Shown here piece after piece: positions 1 to 11,884 of a DNA stretch of 64,000 nucleotides. The stretch comes from Populus alba (taxonomy: Eukaryota; Streptophyta; Magnoliopsida; Malpighiales; Salicaceae). The position numbers were made by a program, and so were the translations under genes. The notes under the pieces were generated by a model. It searched no databases. It had not been told where the DNA came from and saw only the letters and a list, made by a program, of their open reading frames with translations. Every line of letters starts with the position of its first letter. The stretch's first letter is position 1. The stretch covers positions 16,584,333 through 16,648,332 of the forward strand of contig NC_133293.1 of the NCBI RefSeq assembly GCF_005239225.2. Direction: 5' to 3'.

Positions 1-833
1 AAAGGAAGAGCTCACTTCAAACACATGCCGTCTAGCGGCCAAGATTCTAGCCTCTGCTCAGATAAATCGTTGCATTCAGAACAAAATAAATAAAAGCATG
101 TTAATTGATTAGGATAATTTATATTTTTTCTAATGGTGAAATACCTCCAACTGACATCTTCAAAATGATCTCCAATCCCTAGTGGATACATAGATAAATA
201 CAATTGTCAAGAACAATATAGCATTGGATTTAAAGCAAGTAATTTGGATAAATTATTATCCAAATATAGGTGTCGATAATAATTAAGTTGGGATGAGCCG
301 TCGTACGTGATAGAAGTATCTAGAAGCCAGTAAAAAAAGTTGCAGCAATAACTATCTAGTGATAAAAATTTGAAATTAAAAAATTTATTCTGATGTTATA
401 TTTAAGTTATATAATTATTTATATAATAATTACTGGAGATTTATATAATTATTAATTTTAAAACTTATAAAATTAATTAAAATATATAAAAATTGATTCA
501 AATACTCGTGTTAATAGAAAAAATAAAAATACAAGAAGCCATGAACACCTGTTCATCATTTAACCAGACTAACATCGTAACAGCTACTATAATAAAAACA
601 AAATGACAAATATGTCCTGAGATGGTCACGAAAATCACCCGCCTCCTCCACCGAAATAACGTGTCTAGTCCGACAAGAGATACAGAAGTGACTAGACCAT
701 GTCGCTCTCCCCTTTCCTTCCCTTGTCTGAAAACTCAATTATCCAGATTAGCCACTCACCTGACCCAACAACCCATCATTCACTTCCTACGCTTTCCCAA
801 TAATTCAAATAATTGGTAATTATAACAATTGTT
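1..833. other. Intergenic, no gene seen
   Basis: AT-rich sequence with only short chance reading frames. A frame near 622-819 on the plus strand and one at 556-738 on the minus strand resemble no family I know. Nothing supported. Confidence 0.5.
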
Positions 834-1050
834 TTTAATGTATTTTCTATTTATAAATATATTAAAATAATATTATTTATTTTTTAAAATTTATTTTTCA
901 ATACTAATACTAGTACAATCTAAAAATATAAAAAATATTAATTTCAAAAAAATTTCAATAACACTTTTTAAATAATCTAAAAATATAAAAAATATAATTT
1001 TAAAAAATAATTTTTTTTCAAAACACTTACAAAAACAAACACACTCCAAA
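834..1050 (+). repeat. Dispersed AT-rich MITE-like repeat, copy 1
   Basis: A roughly 200-bp AT-rich block follows a shared order: a poly-T rich start, 'atattaaaataatatt', a T-rich run ending in 'ttattttt', 'aatctaaaaatataaaaaatatt', then an end near 'caaaaacaaacacact'. Related blocks occur at 2100, 13060, 13436, 32281, 36655, 44570 and 57000. This copy is diverged and its ends are approximate. Confidence 0.5.
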
Positions 1051-1439
1051 TCACACAACAACAACAACCATTACTTAAAATAAAAATAAAAATAAAAATT
1101 AAATCATGAATTTAAAATAATCCTAGAGACAAAAAACATAAATTAAATATTCGAATTGTAGATCATATTTTAGGGGATGTTTGACAATATAACCATAGTG
1201 ATGTTCACCTAAAATTTAATTTTTTTTTAGTATTTTTGTACTTTAGCACTTAAAAAAAAAACATTACTAAAAATATTTAGAAAAGTAACATAATTTAAAG
1301 AGTCATAAATAATTGTAAGTGTCATATACAATTCTCTTCAATTCTAAAAATAGACTGACATAATTTACAATTCAAAAAAAATAAAAAAAGGATAGAGGGG
1401 AAAATATGGGGGGGGGGGGTTGAAGACATATAAAACCTC

Positions 1440-2030
1440 TAATAATAATATCATCAATACAGTTGAAAAGATCTGATGAGACAAAATCTAATAACACCAA
1501 AAAAATCATGAATGGTGATCGGAGTGGGTCACATGAGCCATCCAAATATATCAGGACTCATTGCATTTGGATAGCTCGTGTGGCACACTCCGGTCAACGT
1601 TGATGACATTCCTTGATGTTTCTGGATTAGTCTCGTACAAATCTTTCAAACGATATTAATGATGTCATTATCAAAGCTTTAGTGTATTTCAGAGTTTTTT
1701 TTCCTCTTTTCATAGATTACAAGGAGAGAGAAAAAAAACAAAGAAAAAAAAATATCATAAACACACTGAAGTTTTGATAATGACACCACTAGTATCGTTG
1801 AAAAAATTTCAAAAAAACAAATCCAACAATATTAAAAAAAGTCACCAACGATGACCCGAGTGTATCACAAGAATCATCCGAAAGCAAATGAGCTCTGACA
1901 CATTTGGACGACTTATATGGCTTATTTCAATCACACTTCTGGACTTTTTTTAGTGTCATTGGATTCATCTAGTCGATATTTTTATAACAGTATTAATGAT
2001 ATTATCATCAAAGTTTTGATGTTTCCATAA
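1440..2030. repeat. Pair of imperfect foldback (hairpin) repeats
   Basis: Two palindromic blocks lie next to each other. In the first, 'cggagtgggtcacatgagcc' near 1520 pairs with 'ggctcgtgtggcacactccg'-like sequence near 1575-1594, around a short loop. The second block (about 1765-2030) shows the same plan with 'acccgagtgtatcacaag' and 'cacacttctgg', and its outer arms repeat the 'ttttgataatgac / attatcatcaaag' motif also seen at 1665-1680. A purine/pyrimidine spacer lies between the blocks. The form suggests a non-autonomous foldback or MITE-type element duplicated in tandem. Boundaries are approximate and no target duplication was found. Confidence 0.5.
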
Positions 2031-2099
2031 TCTTTTTATTTCCTCTTCTTTTTTTTTTTTTTTTTAATTTTAGAATTAAAGAGACTAATGAATGAAACT

Positions 2100-2290
2100 A
2101 GTGACCTATAATTCTAAATTATGTTATTTTTTAAAATATTTTTTGTATTGTATTATTTTATTTTTTATTTTAAGTTTTAAAGCAAAAGAATTATTTTTTT
2201 TTAAATAATTTTTTATATTTTTAAATTATTCTATATAATAAATTAAAAAAATATTATTTTAATATATATATATATATATATTATTTTAAA
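2100..2290 (-). repeat. Dispersed AT-rich MITE-like repeat, copy 2 (reverse)
   Basis: AT-rich block related in reverse orientation to the repeat family at 13436 and 44570. It ends in a short TA run at about 2263-2281. It lies just upstream of the BYPASS1-like gene. Ends are approximate. Confidence 0.4.
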
Positions 2291-2546
2291 AAAAGTTAAA
2301 GGCAAACCTCTAAACACGGCCTTATTGTCCGGATCTGCACCGCGTCAAAAGGTGAAAGGAGCGTGCAGCGACTTTACCATCGAGCATCCACTCCATGCCA
2401 ACTGCGAAGCAGCTTCCTCTTCTCTCTCTTTTCATCTCCTTTTCGTATGTTTAAATTCCCAGCCACCATTTTCTCTTTTGATTTTGATACGCTGTATATT
2501 TCTTTTCATTTCATTTCTCATCATCACCTATCTATCACCAATCACA

Positions 2547-3635
2547 ATGTTTCTAACAGAGACTTCCATTTTCCCTTACTTCTTCGATCCGTTTAACAAT
2601 ACGAAGAAGAAGAACAAGAAAGATGCAGCCCATATGAAATTCGACCTTCTCTCTCACTCCTTCGACGAATCCCTTCTTCGTCGTCTCAAAACTTTAACCA
2701 CTTCCTCCCCCTCATCTCCACCGTCCGTTGCAATAAATCTCTCCTGGCTTTCCTCAGCCCTTGATTTTCTCTCCTTCACACATGACGAAGCCATAAATCT
2801 ACTTTCATCTCTCAAGCTCGATAATTCTTTGGATTTTTACCTGGATAACAGTGTCAAGCTCCTCGATCTCTGCAACTCGATCAGTTCAGAGATCGAACGC
2901 TTCCGCCATCGCCGACTTATCCTCAGTTTTGCACTTCACGTTCTTAGCGACGGCAGTGAAGATCAAGAGAAGCTGACAAGAGCTAGGTTTTCGTTATCTG
3001 ATTGGGTAAATAATTACAAAGGACCCATATTTGATAGCAACAACAATTTGGAGAATTTAGCTAGAGATTTGGAATTGAGGCTTAAGGAGGTTCCACGTGG
3101 AAAGATCTCAGCCGATTTAAGGCTTGTTCGCCGTACGATCTACGCCGTTGGGTTAGTAACGGTATTCGTTGCTGGAGTTGTGGTCACGGCGTTACGTGGA
3201 TCCACGGGCTTAGTTGTTGCCGTTAGAGCGCCGCCTGAGTTTTTATGGGCGGACTCGTTCAATTTTCTCAACACAACGATTTCAAATAGGCCAGACAAAA
3301 AGAGGTATCTCCTCAACGAGCTTGATGAGATGGAGGCGCGTATTAAGGAAGTGAGTGGCGTCATGGTCGACGGTAGCGGAGAGAACGGGGAAAGGTCAAG
3401 GAGTGCCGTTAAGGAGCTGGAGATGGTGACGGAGAGGTTAGGAGAGGGATTGGATAGGTTGGGTAACGGCGTGAATGAAATATTCAATTCGGTTTTGAGT
3501 ACTAGAAAGGGGATGCTTGAGAAAATGAGAGTGGGTCCACAGGAAAAACGAAGCGATGCTAGAAAGTTTACAAGTAACCTAGACACTAAGCGTGTACTGG
3601 ATAATGTGTCTCCTTGTGTTTCTAAAATAGTTTAA
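2547..3635 (+). CDS. BYPASS1 (BPS1)/UPF0496-family protein
   Basis: Single-exon gene of 362 codons. Members of the plant-specific BPS1 family limit production of a root-derived mobile signal that stops shoot growth, but their biochemistry is unknown. The family is recognised from the N-terminal helical part, residues about 27-110, with WLSSALDFL, then DFYLDNSVKLLDLCNSISSEIERF and a following LILSFALHVL. A hydrophobic segment at about residues 200-220 (IYAVGLVTVFVAGVVVTAL) fits the central conserved stretch seen in these proteins. The C-terminal third is charged and likely coiled (LDEMEARIKEV, ELEMVTERLGEGLDRLGNGVNEIF). I chose the ATG at 2547. The open frame continues upstream from 2325 but without a convincing ATG, and that part is low-complexity 5' leader. 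The length is close to that of Arabidopsis BPS1. Which paralog it is remains open. Confidence 0.85.
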   Translation: MFLTETSIFPYFFDPFNNTKKKNKKDAAHMKFDLLSHSFDESLLRRLKTLTTSSPSSPPSVAINLSWLSSALDFLSFTHDEAINLLSSLKLDNSLDFYLDNSVKLLDLCNSISSEIERFRHRRLILSFALHVLSDGSEDQEKLTRARFSLSDWVNNYKGPIFDSNNNLENLARDLELRLKEVPRGKISADLRLVRRTIYAVGLVTVFVAGVVVTALRGSTGLVVAVRAPPEFLWADSFNFLNTTISNRPDKKRYLLNELDEMEARIKEVSGVMVDGSGENGERSRSAVKELEMVTERLGEGLDRLGNGVNEIFNSVLSTRKGMLEKMRVGPQEKRSDARKFTSNLDTKRVLDNVSPCVSKIV

Positions 3636-4960
3636 AATACAATAAAAGTCTTTTTTTATATATATTTTTAATATCATTACATTGGCATTGAAAAAATAAT
3701 CTACAAAGTGTTAATTAAATTAGATTTGTGGTCCGGGTTTCGTTCCGGACATTAAATAAAATATTGACAGCAGAGAAAAGTTAAAATTGACAAACCATCT
3801 TAACCTCGGCATTAAATCAAGAAGCTAAATTTTAATCAATTTAATATTAATCAGTTAAATCCAACAAAAAAACAACAAATAAAATAATTAGAAAAAAAAC
3901 TGATTATTTTTAAAATTAGTAAAAATAAAATTAAAATTAAAAATATATATTTAAAAAAAAAATAAAAAAAATAAGAACTAGACTTGAAAAATAAAATAAA
4001 GGAGGATGAAATAAAAAAAGGAATTTAAATTTTATAAATTGTTTTTAAAAAAATATTTTAAATATTAAAAAATAAAATTAAAAAAATATATTAATTTAAA
4101 GAATTAGCTAAGAAAACCCAACAAAAAACGATAAAGAAAAGGATCTTAGATAATCAAGTTATTTTCAAAACCAACAAAAAATTATACAGGAAGCAAGTTT
4201 TTAAAAAACAAAAACATAGTCTCTATTTAAATAAATATTGAAAGATGAAATAAAAGGGAAAAAAAATAGCTTAGACAAAGAAAAAATATTTAATATTTTA
4301 TTAAAATATAGTCTCCTATTAGCACATGCCACCAAGTTTTTTTTAAAAAAAATATTTAATATTTATTAAAATACAACAATGCCCGTGAATATGACCAAAA
4401 AATAATAAAGAAACCAAAAAACTCTTACAAAAGATTTTATTTGATTGTCTTAAAAGGCAATATTGTATTTACACTAATTAAAAAAAAAACTAAAAGACGG
4501 AAACATTGAAATGTATTATAATTTTTTATTATGAAGTTAAATTAGTAATTTTACAGTGTAATAAAAATCAAGATGACTAATATAACACCATACAATTTGT
4601 AATATATGATTATATCATTGTAAAAATATCAATTTAACCCCAAATACATAATTAAGGGATAATTACATCATTTGATTATTACACTAAATAGTGTTATGAG
4701 CAATGTCTTGAAACGTGCACTTTATTGGAATTCATCCAAAAAAGTTTCTAGAAAAGATGCTTTGTTATAACATGATCCACGGTGTATGATTAATTACATG
4801 ACATCATCACTCACCAATTCAAAGTTCCTACTTTCTCAATTTTATTTTCTATTCGAATTACTGTACATTAAAAACAACGAGTGATTTGCTTGTTCAATCA
4901 GAATGAGAAGCTTTAAATAACTTGTAAGCTACGGAGACAACCATCGGTTACTTCGTTCCC
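3636..4960. other. Intergenic, AT-rich, no gene seen
   Basis: Very AT-rich sequence with poly-A/T runs. No coding signal, no tRNA-like box and no clear repeat ends. The first bases after 3635 are presumably the 3' UTR of the BPS1-like gene. Confidence 0.5.
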
Positions 4961-5460
4961 TTAAAGAATTAGTTCATCAGAAACAAAGCAAAGGCAACGC
5001 GTAGCTAACAAGTGGTAGATACAAACCAGTTGGAGTTCAATATTTGTCAGGTTGCTTTCACGCAGTCGAGGGTGTGTGCGACAGCAGGAGGAGGGAAAAA
5101 ACATAGAAAAAAACGAGGCAAAAGAAGGATACTTTCCTCTCACAATCGGGAAAAACAAAAAAGAAACAGAAACCAAAAACAGATGACATTTAGTAAAAAC
5201 CATTGTCCGGTGTGCATGATGCCCCTCTTGTTACAAAGAAACGGAACGGCCGTGTCATCCTCGATCATCCTCTCTTTACAAGCTGCTAACTGGAACTCTG
5301 GCTGCATATAACCTACACCTCTATCCTAGCTAAATATTCAGATACAATAACTTATAAGAAAAAGACATCATTTCCTTCTTGGCGTCAACAGGACAAGATC
5401 TATCACTAGTTGAGCCCTATAGAGCTGGTAAGAGTGTAAATGTGGGAAAATTAATGTCTA
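4961..5460 (-). other. Probable 3' UTR and downstream flank of the PUB62-like gene
   Basis: Less AT-rich than the flank to its left and directly downstream of the stop codon at 5461-5463 (minus strand). Short basic reading frames here (for example plus strand 5012-5311) look like chance. Assignment as 3' UTR is inference from position. Confidence 0.35.
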
Positions 5461-8400
5461 TTAGCTGCTGTTTTGAATCGGTTGTGAAGCACATCTGTCT
5501 TCAATGGCTTCAGAGCTCAAAATTTTTCTAAGAGAGCGATACTGGAGACGAACATTCTCACCACTGCCAATAATCTTAAGCAAGTACCTGAAAGAAAGAA
5601 AGGGAAATATCTTTGCACTTTGCATCTAACATCCAAATTAAACCACGATTCTCTTTAATATCCACACAATGTTTCAATTTTACCAATTCTGTGATTATCA
5701 GAATGCAAGTAGTGTTTAACTGCTCTAAAAAGCCATCTCAACTCACCAGCCATTCAGACACTGTGAAGTGATGATTGCTTCCTTTCCAACAAATTTTTCT
5801 GGTGTCCTCCTATTTCCCTGCATGGTTCAACACATCGCTCGAATTTTCATTCATTCAAGTGACAACAGCTATAATCAGAATACAGGCAACAGAATGCTAA
5901 AAACTAACCTTAATCATTACTTTCTCATTTACAGAAAAAGGATACTGCACTCCTCTATGCAAGCCATCGGCAGCAGCAATATCTACATTCTCCTAGGGAC
6001 AAATAGATAATCAGTTAGGAAGTGAGTTGGTTTCATAACAGAATGCACCATTCACAGTAAAAATTTCAGCAATTCATTACAGTTTTGATCAAAAGATTAT
6101 TTGCTGATAATTTCATGATTTAAGCTCGCTTAACAGCCTCTGCTAGAAGCAAAATTTAATAATAGACATATAAAGTGGCAGTCCAACATCACCAGCAATA
6201 ACGTTAAAATTAGGTCAGATTTGATACCCTATGCAACAAGTAGCAGTTTCAGAATTAACATAGTTGCCACAAAACATTTACCCAAGTACATTGGAGGTTC
6301 AATGGTGGGAGATAAACAAATTCTAAAATTCAGATAAAAAACAAGACTGTAAACAGCCAAAAGAGAGAGAAAAATCATTACAACAATCACCAAGGAGAAA
6401 CTGTCTTCCACAAACCAGCTACCTTTCCAGCATGCCGGTTTTGGAAACAAAAAATTTACAGTATTGATCATTGAAAACATCAAACACACAGAATCCTTTT
6501 GATAATACAATGCTCCTTAAAGAGCCTTTTGATAATACAATGCTCCTTAAAGAGTTACCAATGTTCCATATCAGTTGAGGTAAAATATACCAAATTGAGG
6601 TTCCCCACCAATTCCTAATGATTCATTTGTGGTTTCAGTCATCATCAGATTGTAATTGATTTCAAAGCATTTAAAAAAGAACAATAAAAAAAAAAGAGTT
6701 AAGTAGTTTTGATCACTGAATCACTGACAAAAATCAGAACAGAACCCTTTCAAAATAGAACGCTTCAGGAAGAGATATCAATGTTCCATAACAGTTGAGG
6801 CAAAATATGCCAAAGTCAAGGTTCTTCACACCAATTCTTAATGCCTCATTTGTGCTGTAAGTCACCATTAGATAATTATGGATATCACCTACTGTCTACA
6901 GAGCCAATGCCCATGTTGAAATTTATACAAATTTTCAAAGTCACACATCCAAATTCCCTTTGCGTTGCCTTCCCGACAACCACTTCAAAAATAAGTAGTT
7001 GATGATTGGATATCCTTGCATGCTTGTATGAGTGCATTTACAGGATAACTAGATAATAAAAATATCAGGCTCTGATTCGAAGCATACCCTGTGTTGTCTC
7101 TTCATGGAATCTGTGTGATCACCCATTTCTTTGCGACGCTTCCGCAGAGTTGCATTATAAAATAGCCTTCGATCATCTTCATTCTTTACAGCTGCAGCTG
7201 CAGCTCTAAGAGCTGCATACAAGTTAAAATATTAGAACAAAAACAAAAAAAGATACAGTTAAGAGGTTCAGAAAAGGAATTGGTATCTAGCAAGACCAGG
7301 CATCAAAAGGATTTGTGTGAGAGAGAAAGAGGGCATAAACAAGACAAAATACTCAAACAAGTCAAGTAGAGCCTACCATAATTAGGAACCAAAGATCCAG
7401 CCTCAATTTCTGCATTGCAAAGTGTACATCTTGACTGCGATGCAAACAACTGGAATTATGATTCTTGTCTCCTATATAGACTAGACAAGTTTATTGTACA
7501 AAAGCAGCAGACTAGTACTCATAAGAATATATCAAAGAGTATGTCGCATCACAGGTAGCAGTCCGTGAATAACAGAAAACATAAACAGGCTACACCTCTG
7601 TTTTTGTGCCTACACAGTAAGAGCAATAAATACCAGCTGAAACATTTGATGAAGCGTCAATTGAAATCTAGGTGGGATGGGGATTGTAATTCTTTCTACT
7701 GCTTGGGGTATAATGACAGACCAAGAGCAAGGAATTCGATGGGTGTCCAAGTTTGTTGCTTGCTTTCATGTCATGTCATAAGAATATATGAAACATGCCC
7801 TGAAACTGCCTTGAATGTATGACACTACATCCAATACAAAAACATGGAGCATCTAGTATATTTTACAATCTTATATTCTTCCTAAGCTGCTATTAAAATT
7901 ACTTCTAATTTCCATAAAAAAAAATAGCAGATAATCCTACTTACCATGTCAAGGACTCTTCTCAGCATGAGACCACCAAATGAATGTCCACAGGAAACAA
8001 CCACGGCATCCTCAAGGAATGCACCTCTGAGGCATCATTAGATAAGTGGGCGGAAAAGGAATGACCCATTCAGTATTCACATAGCACACATTAGAATAGC
8101 AGTCAATTTCTTTGTATCTCTAAACAAGAGAGGTAAAATTGACATATGGATAAGAAGACCATGAATGTAAAAGTGATTTTATCATAATCACATAAGAAGT
8201 CACGCAGCCAAATGGAAAAAACTTTTCAAATTACTCTGATTTTTAGTTCAACATTTCTTGCTTTTCTTGTAAACTTAGTCTATTTAGTAATGTCCTGCTT
8301 GAGAATTTAATGCTACCTGGGAATTATGGTTTATTGAGGAACTTAGAATAATAATGAGTTCCATGTATGGTTTTCCTTTTTCAATTTGGATTTCTATTAG

Positions 8401-11400
8401 CTGTTTAGTTCAGAATTATTAGGGCTCAGGTGCCTATTATAGTTATATGTAATAGATGGGGACTTCAATGATGAAATTATGAGTCTTTCGGTTTAGTTTG
8501 AGCAGTTGCCTAAGAGTGTTTCTTTTTCTTTTTCTTTTTTTTCTCTAAGTGCTACTTTCTTCTATTTCTTTTTTTGCTACTAGTAACCTCGGTTAAGGGT
8601 TTTCTTCTTCTTTTTTTATGACAAGGAACCCAGAATTCTGCTGAGGGCACCAAGAGATGAGGTTATCCAAAAACTTAATGCATATAAAGTTGGTCCTTAA
8701 CAACTACTTCTAGGAATACTCTCATGATGTATACATCACAAGCATAGACACAATGATTCACCCTTCCATGTTTTCTATTTTTTTTTTATGACAAGGAACC
8801 CAGAATTCAGCTGAGGGCACCAAGAGATGAGGTTATCCAAAAACTTAATGCACATGAAGTTGGTCCTTAACAACTACTTCTAGGAATACTCTCATGATGT
8901 ATACATGCACAGGTAGACCAGCAGTGCTGAAAATTTCTCACCCAGAGATGAAATATAGACAAAAAGATTCATCACCCATCTTTTCCACCAACAACCTAAA
9001 AGTCTTAGTTACAGGGATATATAACCATACAAATTCCATGGCATGTGAAGTAGGTTATTGTGTTTGATCCTAAGAATAATTTCAGGCTACGTATTTTTCT
9101 TTTATTGCTGAGTTACTTTCGAACTTAACACATGGACAGAAACACCATTAGAGAGGTTGATTTTGAAAAAACAGCAAGAAAGAATCTGCATAATAGTTTC
9201 TTGCATTGTTCATATATGTTTATAAAAATGCCACTCTGTATTAGTAGTAGTGTGAAGTAGGGAATAAAGATATCTTAACCAAGTGAATTTAACAATATAA
9301 TATAAGCCATGGAAAGAAAAAAGTGCTAGTATCACATTGAATAGGAATAACCTGCTCGATTCCAAGATTTGAGATTGTAACCCAAACTTGGATGCCAGTA
9401 TATCAAATCCAACAAGCATAATGAAAAAACAGAAGCAAAGACAGAAGAACTCACGATAGGGGATCTGAGAGAACACTTCTTAATGATGGTTCCTTATTCA
9501 CATCATTTTGAGCAACCTGTAAATCCAAAATTTAATATGAAATCTCGTATGACAAAATTACAGTAGAAAGTTTCAGTTGATCAGCAAACAATAAAAGGTA
9601 AAGCATTAAACTTGACAATAAGAATGAAAGTCCCGACCCACGTTAATAAAGAACAAGAACAGACAGGAAACCGCATGATGATATAATATTCTTTCACATT
9701 GTGTACCTTAGAGAACCACCTCATTTCAGCTAAATTTTTCAATATTTTCCTTTTCTCCAGATGTCAAAGTCGAGAAATATTAGTTTTGCAAACCAGTGAA
9801 AATCACAGAATAGGAACTTGATCAATTACAACATGAGTTCCATGATTGTTGCTTGAGAAGGGTCTTTGAGATCCAATGTTTGCAGTGCAAATTCTATTTG
9901 TTGAAGGAAACTGACTGAAAACAGGGTGGACAACACAGATGTCGTATAAAAAGATTAACTTTATCTACTTCAGCACAACCTACTCTTAACAACCTTCAGA
10001 GAAGAATAGAGAAAAAGGAGAGGACACAAAGCACAAAAAACAAAGAAGGATAAATCTAATATACAAAGTTTTGGTTAGTGTACATTCTTTTTACTCTTAC
10101 AGCCTTACAGGCAAACTCCAGTTGGAACTTACATAAGTATTATCAGGTCGATTGCAATTTACATCCTCCTCAGCAGAAAGGTCATCCAAAAACTGACTCA
10201 CAGATATTGGCACATAGCTCTGGGGAATAACATGACCAGCTGCTGCAATAGGAGAACAATCTAAAATGGCATTGCCCTGTGGCATGAGTCTAAATGCCAG
10301 AGAAGTCCTGCAGCAGTTAAGTTAAATAAGCAGCCTAAAGATGAAAAAGAATTGTAACAAATATAACATTTTTAAACATAAGATGCGTGAGAATAATTAG
10401 TTTCAAATAAAAAAATAGTTCTACCTGCCACCACTGTTAGCACCCGATGAGTAATCAGGAGAAGCTCTATATGAGGCAGCAGGACGAAGTCCAGCAGTAG
10501 TGTGGCTAAGTGTCTTGCCAGTAATGAGTAAAAGATTCCCTGGAGCTGAACTACAATCAGCCAAGTACCAGTGACCATTGGGGTCACAAACCTAGGGGCG
10601 AAAAGCATGTACGATGGTATAAGACAAATTACATCTATTACTCATGGCTTGGGAAAAAGAAAGAAAGAAACTTTAGAATTAACTTGAACCCGCAAGTGCT
10701 ATACTACTCAGGAATAAATCTCCAACACTAAAGAATAACACTTGTTATAGATATCATTTTGTTTAAAAGACAGAAAAACACCTGCAGACCAGGACTGTCC
10801 GAGGAAATCAAAGTCAACAGTCCCTTTTCAACTTCCCCGTTAACTGCCAGCTTCCCTCCTCCAATAGCCCCTTTTCCATTTTGTAAGGAAGTATGAGAAT
10901 ATGTGGCAACAAGCACCGAAGAAGACACCTCGCCAGCAGGCAATGGCGTATCATCAAGTAATTGATTGAAAACGCTGCAGTCAACAAAATTTGCAAGCTC
11001 CATATCATTCATAAAAGTCATAGCCACCACAAACTTTCAAAATAAAATATCCACCATCATCACCATCCTTACTCGCTCCTTAAACGAAGATGTCTTGCTA
11101 TTGCACATAAAGCAGAACGCGCTGCCTTTCCCATGCACCTAAATATTTCAGCCATACACGGCGGAGACGAATCACAATCTTCAACTGGCCTGCCACGCAT
11201 TTATAACAAAAAAAAAAAAAAATCAATCCTGACAGAAACCACAACTATTTACACACTCAAAGTTTTAAGCTTTACACTAATTACACACAAAACCATTTAG
11301 AAGTTTCAAGTCTTCCACTAATTACACACTTCTAATCAAAATTCACACTAATGAAACAAACATTTTAACCTTCCAGCCCTGTACATGTAAACTCCGCGGC

Positions 11401-11884
11401 TGCTACAACCTTTAACGACACCGTTTTGAGATCGACTCCTAAAATACAACCTTGCGGCCTCGAGGCCACACCGCATAAGCGAGGCTTCTGCACTTCCCAA
11501 TTCAATAACCGCGGCGTTATGCTTCATTAATGACCCCGATAGCGCCTCAACCGCCCGCACGTAGGGCCCAGCAGGAGCCCCATCGTAGGGAGAGATATCG
11601 GAGAGACAAACCCTAGCCAACATGAGGGCTGGCTCGGCGGAGTGGTGGGCCGCGGATGCGATCGGGGAAATTACATGATCGAGTGACGGTGGTGGTGGTG
11701 GTGGTGGAGGAGGGGGGAAGCGGTGAGAGGAGGAGGAGAGTGGGACCAGAGAAAGGGGGGATTGGGATTGAGTGTGGGAGGGTGTAACCGGGGATCTATG
11801 GGTAGAAGTGGAGAGAGGGATTGGGTGTGGTGCTACCGTAGTAGAGGTTTGCTGGTGCTGATGTTGGATCATCATCAAAACCAT
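5461..11884 (-). CDS. PUB62: U-box domain protein, PUB62 type
   Basis: Predicted E3 ubiquitin ligase of the plant U-box class. Twelve coding exons: 11370-11884, 11073-11189, 10782-10974, 10425-10591, 10133-10307, 9455-9516, 7945-8026, 7377-7434, 7088-7212, 5909-5992, 5747-5817, 5461-5587. All introns are GT-AG, phases agree, and the product is 591 residues. Residues 1-100 are low complexity with a proline run at about 11689-11712 encoded by a GGT-like repeat. The family core follows (MAEIFRCMGKAARSALCAIA, then DDTPLPAGEVSSSVLVATYS, CDPNGHWYLAD, GLRPAASYRASPDY, MPQGNAILDCSPIAAAGHV). The U-box lies at about 411-472 (AFLEDAVVVSCGHSFGG, SRCTLCNAEIEAGSLVPN, ALRAAAAAVK). The C-terminal part has RRTPEKFVGKEAIITSQCLN and RLQYRSLRKIL. 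I recognised the family from memory of PUB62 proteins. The E2 partner and substrates are unknown. Confidence 0.9.
6495..6554. repeat. Perfect 30-bp tandem duplication in a PUB62 intron
   Basis: A 30-bp unit starting 'ccttttgataatacaatg' at 6495 is repeated exactly from 6525. It lies in the intron between exons 9 and 10 of the U-box gene, so it does not affect coding. The exact match suggests a recent event. Confidence 0.9.
6525..6874. repeat. Diverged ~125-bp direct duplication in the same intron
   Basis: The segment 6525-6653 (30-bp unit, 'caatgttccatatcagttga', then a conserved tract up to 'catcatcagat') matches 6747-6874 with many substitutions (same order, 'caatgttccataacagttga' up to 'caccattagat'). 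The perfect 30-bp duplication just before it copies the first part of the unit again. Confidence 0.7.
8611..8906. repeat. Two near-identical 126-bp direct copies, 170 bp apart
   Basis: Bases 8611-8736 and 8781-8906 match almost exactly, starting 'tttttttatgacaaggaacc' and ending 'catgatgtatacat', with only a few differences. The start-to-start distance is 170 bp, so a 44-bp spacer separates them. They lie in the intron between exons 6 and 7 of the U-box gene. The high identity points to a recent local duplication. Confidence 0.9.

Noticed and set aside
2325..2546. N-terminal extension of the BPS1-like protein
   Set aside because: The open frame upstream of ATG 2547 begins without an ATG, is hydrophobic and unlike the family. 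It reads as 5' leader.
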